Positions 6,259-11,406 of a DNA stretch of 11,406 nt are shown here, in pieces. A program made the translations under genes and the position numbers. Every line of letters starts with the position of its first letter. The stretch's first letter is position 1. The notes under the pieces are model-generated. The model worked only from the letters and a program-made list of their open reading frames with translations. It was not told the DNA's origin and searched no databases. The stretch comes from Saprospiraceae bacterium (GTDB lineage Bacteria > Bacteroidota > Bacteroidia > Chitinophagales > Saprospiraceae). The stretch is taken from positions 1 through 11,406 of the forward strand of contig JAGQWV010000378.1 of NCBI GenBank assembly GCA_020437045.1, in the 5' to 3' direction.

Positions 6259-7104
6259 ATGGAAGAAAAAATGGAAAAGAATTCAAGAATTGTCTTAATG
6301 GAAGTTACTGATGGAAAAAAATTCGTTGCAGATTTTCGGGAGGTATTCCAAGGTCACTACCACACCCATCTATTTTGTCATCGAGGGAGCATCCGGTTTC
6401 TGTTTAAGGAAGAAGATCTGTTATGCAAAGGCGGTGAGTTCTTGTTCTGGTTTGCTGACAGCCCCTTATCGACATTGACTTACACAACCAACTTTAAGGC
6501 AAGCGTATTACTGGTCGAGAGAGATTTTCTTATGGATAATAGCCCGGATCAAGGCTGGAGCATCGACGCACTTATATATTCGAGAGAGCATCCTATAAAA
6601 TCAGTCACCAAGCAGGATAAACAAAGGATTCTAGCCAATTTTAAAAATCTCTTCAATAGGTTTCAGGAATTTAACCATCGCTTTTATGAAGAAATGCTAA
6701 GACTACAGATGCAGATCTTCATTTTGGAAATGTGGCATACTTTTGCTAATGTCTACGAACACCATAAACACAGTTTGCAAACCGGCAGCCTCTATGAGCA
6801 ATTTATCCAATTAGTCCAGGACCATTGTGCGACGCAACGCGAAGTGCAGTTTTACGCCAACCAGCTCTTTATATCAGCTAAGCATTTAAATTTTATCTGC
6901 AAATCCACCACAGGTATTACTGCCTCGCAATGGATTGCAAGATATACCAGAGAGCGTATTCTGATTTTATTGCAAAATAAAAACCTAAATATTGCAGAAA
7001 TTGCCGATAGCATGGAGTTTTCCAGTCCTTCCTTTTTTACCCGTTACGTAAAGAAACTTTTAGGAGTTACTCCCAAAGAATATCGTGAAAGACTCGTGCA
7101 TTAA
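6259..7104 (+). CDS. AraC-family transcriptional regulator
   Basis: This is a 281-residue regulator. The N-terminal part (about 10-110) is a cupin-like effector domain common in Bacteroidota AraC proteins (FQGHYHTHLFCHRGSIRFLF, GGEFLFWFADSPLSTLTYT). The C-terminal part (about 180-280) is a complete pair of helix-turn-helix motifs: FYANQLFISAKHLNFICKST for the first helix pair, and IAEIADSMEFSSPSFFTRYV followed by KKLLGVTPKEYRERL for the second. Its gene is divergent from the cupin-AKR-cupin genes, a layout typical of a local activator. The effector is unknown but may be the substrate of those enzymes. The start could be Met1 (6259) or Met5 (6271). Upstream, TATTTTG at 6238-6244 resembles, but does not match, the -7 box. 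Confidence 0.92.
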   Translation: MEEKMEKNSRIVLMEVTDGKKFVADFREVFQGHYHTHLFCHRGSIRFLFKEEDLLCKGGEFLFWFADSPLSTLTYTTNFKASVLLVERDFLMDNSPDQGWSIDALIYSREHPIKSVTKQDKQRILANFKNLFNRFQEFNHRFYEEMLRLQMQIFILEMWHTFANVYEHHKHSLQTGSLYEQFIQLVQDHCATQREVQFYANQLFISAKHLNFICKSTTGITASQWIARYTRERILILLQNKNLNIAEIADSMEFSSPSFFTRYVKKLLGVTPKEYRERLVH

Positions 7105-7110
7105 ATACCT

Positions 7111-7311
7111 CTAGGAGGGTGTTGAAATACCCATCTTGCGCTGACACGAAAACAATATTATTTCACACGAAAGAGGATAAGCCGTTCTCGTCGTTTTTGA
7201 CTTCGTTGATTCTCAGTCAGTTACCACATGGTATCTTCCTTCGCCTCGCCTCGTCAAAAAACAACGATTGACGGCTTTAGCATCAAACTGAGTATTTCAA
7301 CATCTTCCTAG
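7111..7311. mobile_element. 201-bp imperfect palindrome, MITE-like or dispersed non-coding element
   Basis: The ends are inverted repeats: CTAGGAGGGTGTTGAAATAC at 7111-7130 and its near reverse complement at 7292-7311, 18 of 20 matching. Further in, AAGCCGT...TTTTTGAC at 7179-7201 pairs with GTCAAAAAA...ACGGCTT at 7253-7277, with bulges. A short palindrome TACCACATGGTA lies near the centre. There is no coding sequence, so it cannot move by itself. I see no convincing target-site duplication. It lies between convergent genes and could also act as a bidirectional 3'-end hairpin. Confidence 0.6.
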
Positions 7312-7419
7312 ATGAAAAAATGATATTGGAGTATTACGAGGCCTGATAGCCATTTATTTACTTGACCGAGAGCTGACTTAACTGGATATTCAATAATATA
7401 AAAAGGGCACAGAATATAA
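7312..7419. other. AT-rich spacer after the palindrome
   Basis: No gene, no strong hairpin and no repeat is evident between the palindromic element and the end of the helical-repeat gene. Together with that element and the short left spacer, it makes up the 315-bp gap between convergent genes. Confidence 0.5.
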
Positions 7420-7893
7420 TTATACTGAACGTTTAGGATCAGTAAGGTAATACAAATTATTACCTTTAAAATCCGGAACCTGGCCCTTTTTAATCATGGC
7501 CTTCCATTTTCTGATCTTTAGAAAAGCAAACAGCGGATTCCAGAAACGCTTTACCAGATCTAAGTATTCCAGGACAACCTCTTGCTCACCAATCTCTAAA
7601 AGATCACGTGCCAACGACATATTTGGACCAAAAGATCCTAATTGTGGCGACCCTTTGGACTTACCTGCCTTTAAAAAATAATCTTTTGCTTTTTCCAGAT
7701 CTTTATGTTCAAGTGCTATCTTTCCCAGAACCAGATTGGCATGATGTATCGCATTTCCATAATTCCAGTCAGAGCGATGTTCTTCTGCCAAATCCAGGTA
7801 TTCCTTGGCCAGTTTTTCTACTTCAATCCAGTTCTTTGCTTCATATTCTACTTGCAGCAAGCTGCCAATCTGATGAAATCTATCCAGCGTCAT
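7420..7893 (-). CDS. Helical-repeat (TPR-like) hypothetical protein
   Basis: I do not recognise a named gene. This soluble 157-residue protein has no signal peptide. It is built of amphipathic helix pairs in TPR-like style, for example LLQVEYEAKNWIEVEKLAKEYLDLAEE and HHANLVLGKIALEHKDLEKAKDYFLKAG. After them comes a striking segment, GSPQLGSFGPNMSLARDLLE, that I recall from a small family of conserved hypotheticals, followed by EYLDLVKRFWNP. The C-terminus is basic and aromatic (IRKWKAMIKKGQVP...NLYYL). The role is probably protein-protein binding; nothing more specific can be said. It is monocistronic: its upstream flank (7894-8102) is AT-rich with ATAT-type palindromes, and it converges with the AraC gene on its 3' side. 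Confidence 0.75.
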   Translation of the reverse strand: MTLDRFHQIGSLLQVEYEAKNWIEVEKLAKEYLDLAEEHRSDWNYGNAIHHANLVLGKIALEHKDLEKAKDYFLKAGKSKGSPQLGSFGPNMSLARDLLEIGEQEVVLEYLDLVKRFWNPLFAFLKIRKWKAMIKKGQVPDFKGNNLYYLTDPKRSV

Positions 7894-8087
7894 AAACTAT
7901 ATAATGATATAATTATGTCTATAGTAAATATTAGCCTGCACCTGGAAAGAACGTCGCGAGGCCACTCTTTTAAAATTATAACTTTTTATCTACATTTTCA
8001 AGTAGAAAAAGGATTCATTTAAAATGAAAGAGGAAATTGTCTTTTAGGAAATAATCGTCCATCAACATAAAGCAGATCGGTATTAAA

Positions 8088-8101
8088 CAGGGCTGACCCT
8101 G
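8088..8101 (-). terminator. Short hairpin terminator after the esterase gene
   Basis: On the minus strand, CAGGG-TCAG-CCCTG forms a 5-bp GC-rich stem with a 4-nt loop, 1 nt after the stop codon and followed by TTTAATA. The U-tract is short, so this is a weak intrinsic terminator. Confidence 0.4.
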
Positions 8102-8102
8102 A

Positions 8103-9272
8103 TTAATCGTTCTCCAGACTTTCAATTTTCATTTGGGCGTGGTTATTAGCAGGATTTAGTTGAAGCGATTTCTTATAATTATCGATAGCCTCTTCCTTTT
8201 TTCCGAGCATCTCATAAGCCTCTCCCAGGCTATCAAAAGCATTGGATGAATTAGGAAAGTTTTCCGTATTTAAAAGAAAGAATGCCACCGCCTTTTTCTC
8301 AGCCTCTTCTTCTCTACTTTGCAGCATGCTGTAACCCACCCGGTTTACCAGGTATTCCGGAGGTTTGAAATCCCACGAAAGCCGATGAGAAATCGTTTGA
8401 AAATGCTGAACCAATTGCGCTGTACTTTCAATATCCCGATAAGATATTCCGTAGCCAGCAAAAATGGCAGAAATTCCATTATAAAATGCAATTGTCGGTA
8501 CCGAGCCGTGGTTTTCATCTTCGAAGTATTCCAGTTTTCCGGGAAATTCACCTTCACATTTACTATTTAAAGCTTCGTACAGCCTTACATGCCGATCCCG
8601 GTTTCTGATATTTCTTTTACCCCAATTAGCTGTTGCCAAATAAATATAACGCCTAAATGAATTTTCTGTTAAGGAGTCTAATTTCTGATCCATCGTTTGC
8701 GCATCCCAGGTACCAAAACTCGGATCAACAGCAATAAAAGCATTGAAAAGTGTTTCCTCTTTCATATAAGCATGCGTTGCCAGTAGGCCTCCCAGGGAAT
8801 GTCCAAATAAAATACGGTATGGATCAGTACGATAATTTTGATCAATTTCAGGAATAAGTTCATCTTCCAGAAAATTCAAAAATCTATCTCCACCTCCTGA
8901 ATCATTGGTCCTCGTCGTAATAATTTTATCAGGCGTAAAATCTCTTCGTCGGTTGACATTCTTTATAGCTACCACAATCATTTCGGGAATCCTGATATTA
9001 CCATTATATCCATAACTCATGTAATTTACCATACCGGTTATTGATCGGAAATGAGCGCTTCCATCCAGGACTAACAGCACCGGATATCGCCTATATAATG
9101 TTCCTTCTTCACCATACGACTCGGGTAAGCCAACCCAATATTCCCGGTCCTCATCTAAAACATCCGAGTGAATTATATGGGTAGTCCCAATAACAATTTG
9201 TCCGGTCTCTTGCGAATGCGCCCCACCAAATCCCAGAAGGAAAAATAAAGGGACTAATATCTTTTTGCTCAT
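8103..9272 (-). CDS. Exported alpha/beta-hydrolase esterase with C-terminal TPR
   Basis: This 389-residue hydrolase is of the esterase D/Fes-like type (PF00756-like) and is predicted to be exported. I chose the ATG at 9272, because from there the sequence is a clean Sec signal (MSKKILVPLFFLLGFGGAHS); the upstream ATG at 9317 adds 15 residues that break the pattern. Seen in order: a PVLLVLDGSAHF strand, the nucleophile elbow GHSLGG with Ser159, VDPSFGTWD (candidate acid Asp183 or Asp190), and ENHGSV with His255. Residues about 335-389 are a tetratricopeptide unit (SNAFDSLGEAYEMLGKKEEAIDNYKKSLQLNP). Family members cleave ester bonds in siderophores, acetylated sugars and similar substrates. The fold is confident, the substrate unknown. 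It is monocistronic, with a short hairpin just after the stop. Confidence 0.88.
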   Translation of the reverse strand: MSKKILVPLFFLLGFGGAHSQETGQIVIGTTHIIHSDVLDEDREYWVGLPESYGEEGTLYRRYPVLLVLDGSAHFRSITGMVNYMSYGYNGNIRIPEMIVVAIKNVNRRRDFTPDKIITTRTNDSGGGDRFLNFLEDELIPEIDQNYRTDPYRILFGHSLGGLLATHAYMKEETLFNAFIAVDPSFGTWDAQTMDQKLDSLTENSFRRYIYLATANWGKRNIRNRDRHVRLYEALNSKCEGEFPGKLEYFEDENHGSVPTIAFYNGISAIFAGYGISYRDIESTAQLVQHFQTISHRLSWDFKPPEYLVNRVGYSMLQSREEEAEKKAVAFFLLNTENFPNSSNAFDSLGEAYEMLGKKEEAIDNYKKSLQLNPANNHAQMKIESLEND

Positions 9273-9387
9273 ATTATTAATTTCTGTTCTTCTAAGTGTC
9301 AATGCCAGAAATGCCATTTTTACTGACTTATAAACCAGGCACTTTCCGTCGTTTTAACACCCGAACATGAATTTCGTTAAATCTATT

Positions 9388-11406
9388 TTACTTCTGTTGC
9401 TGCAGATAGGTTACCAGAGAAGCCAGTTCTTCGAATGAAAGCGAATTGGCCAGTCCCACCGGCATCATGGAATTTTCCAGTTCTTTCCGATCCTTTATGT
9501 TCTTCTTCTCCAGTATGGTGGCCTTTCCGGTGATGTCTCTGATGGTAAGTTCATCAGCAGATTCTGCAGTGATAAATCCCATGTAAGACTTGTCATCATT
9601 TGTTTCTACCAGGAAGGAGGCAAAACCCTGCGAAATGGAGGCATTTGGTTTTAGTATGGACTCGGTGATTTGGTCTCGGTTCATGATCGATCCGATCTGT
9701 CCCATAAAAGGTCCCTTCTGTACTTCGCCTTTGCTGATACTGTGGCAGGCAATGCAACCCTGACTGGTAAAAAGAGCCTTGCCCACATTGGCATCTCCCT
9801 TGAGCTCCGTCACCGCCAGAATAACGTCTTCGATGGAGGATTTGCCCACCTGTCCTTTCTGGCCTTTGATCGCTTCAAAATCCACCTTGACGTCTTCGGA
9901 AGCCATCTCCACAGCGGCGGTGCCGAATTCCGCGATGTCCATTCGATTGCGATCATTGAGCCAGGCGAAGTAATCCTTTTCAGCAGGATCCGCACTATTG
10001 AACTCCTGGATGAGAAATGACTTAATCTTTTCGGAAGCTTCCCAGCTTATACCCTTGTAATACGGGCCATGCGTATCGGGTCGGGTACTCCACCACCAAC
10101 TACCGTCATAAGGTGCTTCTTTCTGATATAGTCGTGAAAGAGTACTTAAAATCTCATTTTTCAAATCCTGGTCGTCCTTATGCGTTTTGTAAGCAGCAAT
10201 AAGACCATCCACAGCTTTTGGACTATGCAGATAACGCAGGGTCCAAAGGGCTAATTTTGGATTGGTTTCAATTGACTTCACCGCAGCATCCACCGCATTT
10301 AACGCCACCAGGGAGCGCACAGCCAGGTGCGGCAGAATAATATCTGCATTGGGCGTAGCATGCGGTCCTTCAGTTCCTGTCTCGGGTATTTTTGCGGTAG
10401 ATGGTACCGGAATCTCTAACAGAGTGGTCGCCGCTGCTTCCTTACCCAACCTGCCAAGACTGACGATAGCCACGGCCTGTACTCTTGGATTGGCATCATG
10501 CACAGCATCGATAAAGGGTTTTATCGGCACCGATTCGAGGCAAGTTTTTCTATCTGTTAAGGCCCGAAGCGCAAATTCACGCATTTTGTCCTCCTGACTC
10601 AATTTGAGTAATTCCTGAACTCCATCCGAACAAGTAACCTGAGCGTAGGTGTATACACCCGCAACTCTGACCGACAATGGTAAAGTCCGGTCTGCAGCAA
10701 TTTTTAAAGCGACTGCGGCGGCTTCTTCGCCAGGTCTTTGCAATAGTTCTTGCTGGGCGTGAAATCTGGTTACAGAATTACCGGCTTTTAAAAAGCCCCC
10801 GAGATCAGCCACTGATGCAGATTTCAAATCAGGAAATGCCTGGTAGCTCCAGCCTTTCGGCACAACTTTTACTACAAACCCTTTATCAGGACTTCCTTTA
10901 TACCCGGCCCCATCCCAGGCAGACAGAAACATCCGTCCGGAACCATCGACATCCACATCGGTAATTTGGGAAAGTTTGATAAAATTCTCCTCTTCTTGCC
11001 GAAAGCCAGGACCATCCATTGTCAACCGGTGGATGAATAGCTCACTCTGTCCCCAGTCGGCCATCATCGGTACGTGATTGAACTGAACCGGCCACCGGTC
11101 GTCATCCATAAAATAGCTACCTGTACCGGAACCACCTCCCAGGTCAGCCAGGGCAGGAATAATTTCATCCGTAAAATTCTTAAACAGGATGGGGTAACCT
11201 AATTCGCCGCTTTGCACGTAGTGAATAAATCGAATGTTCCAACCACCGCCATCGTTGGTGTTTCCCCGGGTAAAGATATTCATGAACGGATCGATGGCTA
11301 CATCATAAATATTGCGGGTACCGTGGGCGTAGACTTCCATTTCGGTACCGTCCGGTCTTACCCTCACGATGCCACCACCCAGCATCGTCATTTTCTGACC
11401 GGAACG
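9388..11406 (-). CDS. PVC-type membrane-bound dehydrogenase/HEAT/cytochrome c protein (5' partial)
   Basis: This is the C-terminal part of a large secreted protein; the frame stays open to the right edge (…RSGQK before Met at 11391), so the beginning is outside the window. Counting from that Met, residues about 1-200 are the end of a propeller of the glucose/sorbosone-dehydrogenase-like kind (GGGIVRVRPDGTEMEVYAHGTRN, ITDVDVDGSGRMFLSAWDG). Residues about 205-410 are HEAT-like helical repeats. Residues about 537-667 are a heme c domain with CIACH (546-550) and a likely axial Met643 in MMPVGLANSLS. This is the layout found in Planctomycetes/Verrucomicrobia-type proteins (TIGR02603/TIGR02604) and also in many Bacteroidota. 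The role is presumably periplasmic sugar or alcohol oxidation coupled to electron transfer; the substrate is unknown. Codon and base use look more GC-rich than its neighbours. It ends 115 bp upstream of the esterase start, on the same strand. Confidence 0.9.
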   Translation of the reverse strand, partial: RSGQKMTMLGGGIVRVRPDGTEMEVYAHGTRNIYDVAIDPFMNIFTRGNTNDGGGWNIRFIHYVQSGELGYPILFKNFTDEIIPALADLGGGSGTGSYFMDDDRWPVQFNHVPMMADWGQSELFIHRLTMDGPGFRQEEENFIKLSQITDVDVDGSGRMFLSAWDGAGYKGSPDKGFVVKVVPKGWSYQAFPDLKSASVADLGGFLKAGNSVTRFHAQQELLQRPGEEAAAVALKIAADRTLPLSVRVAGVYTYAQVTCSDGVQELLKLSQEDKMREFALRALTDRKTCLESVPIKPFIDAVHDANPRVQAVAIVSLGRLGKEAAATTLLEIPVPSTAKIPETGTEGPHATPNADIILPHLAVRSLVALNAVDAAVKSIETNPKLALWTLRYLHSPKAVDGLIAAYKTHKDDQDLKNEILSTLSRLYQKEAPYDGSWWWSTRPDTHGPYYKGISWEASEKIKSFLIQEFNSADPAEKDYFAWLNDRNRMDIAEFGTAAVEMASEDVKVDFEAIKGQKGQVGKSSIEDVILAVTELKGDANVGKALFTSQGCIACHSISKGEVQKGPFMGQIGSIMNRDQITESILKPNASISQGFASFLVETNDDKSYMGFITAESADELTIRDITGKATILEKKNIKDRKELENSMMPVGLANSLSFEELASLVTYLQQQK

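Noticed and set aside
7111..7311. Palindrome as a CRISPR array, tRNA or known structured RNA
   Set aside because: No regularly spaced repeats, no cloverleaf features and no recognisable RNA family motif.
7608..8022. Plus-strand open frames overlapping the helical-repeat gene and its upstream flank
   Set aside because: They are antisense to the better-supported 7420-7893 gene, low in complexity, and show no domain or signal.
9273..9317. Longer esterase start at the ATG at 9317
   Set aside because: The added MAFLALTLRRTEINN puts an unneeded stretch before a typical Sec signal; the ATG at 9272 fits better.
9670..10020. Plus-strand open frame of 116 codons opposite the cytochrome protein gene
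   Set aside because: It is antisense to a clear coding region with a CxxCH heme motif, and its translation shows no family pattern.
11389..11391. ATG at 11391 as the true start of the cytochrome protein
   Set aside because: The frame continues open to the window edge and the sequence at this point is in the middle of a propeller domain.

Overview
The window looks like chromosomal DNA from a Bacteroidota bacterium, perhaps of a Cytophagales or Saprospiria type. No start codon is preceded by a clear Shine-Dalgarno sequence. A perfect Bacteroidota-type -7 box (TAnnTTTG) abuts one start. Several products carry lipoprotein or Sec signals. The gene families also fit: a WbsX/GH99-like lipoprotein, a PVC-type heme-binding protein and a TPR-tailed esterase. 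Base composition is moderately AT-rich, with the 9.4-11.4 kb gene visibly more GC-rich (estimated by eye). The lineage is an inference.

Layout: (1) 1-308 is AT-rich upstream DNA, followed by a plus-strand GH99/WbsX-like lipoprotein (best start is TTG at 309). (2) 1524-1851 is a repeat-rich intergenic region. It has an 18-bp near-identical direct repeat, a hairpin resembling a dispersed Bacteroidota repeat, and a 29-bp perfect copy of the leader and first four codons of the next gene. (3) 1852-6168 is a minus-strand run, read in the order lipoprotein cupin, aldo/keto reductase, cytosolic (R)-mandelonitrile-lyase-type cupin, exported amidohydrolase fused to an NTF2-like domain, and VOC/PhnB-like protein. 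(4) 6169-6258 is a 90-bp divergent control region with candidate AraC-type half-sites, followed by an AraC-family regulator on the plus strand. (5) 7111-7311 is a 201-bp imperfect palindrome between convergent genes, probably a MITE-like or other non-coding dispersed element. (6) 7420-7893 is a small helical-repeat protein. (7) 8103-9272 is an exported esterase with a TPR tail. (8) 9388 to the right edge is the 3' part of a PVC-type protein (propeller, HEAT repeats, cytochrome c); its 5' end lies outside the window.

How the genes may work together: the AraC regulator faces the cupin-AKR-cupin genes across a short shared control region, which suggests an inducible carbonyl or cyanohydrin-type small-molecule module. 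Two metal-binding cupins of the same family, one predicted in the cytosol and one lipid-anchored in the envelope, sit on either side of an NAD(P)H-dependent carbonyl reductase. The amidohydrolase and VOC genes follow in the same direction after gaps of 163 and 134 bp; they may be co-transcribed or independent. The remaining genes (GH99-like lipoprotein, esterase, cytochrome protein) are probably unrelated neighbours. The mandelonitrile-lyase-type cupin pair with its regulator, the amidohydrolase-NTF2 fusion and the direct repeats around the VOC gene are the most noteworthy items. No CRISPR array, tRNA, rRNA, intact transposase or phage gene was seen.
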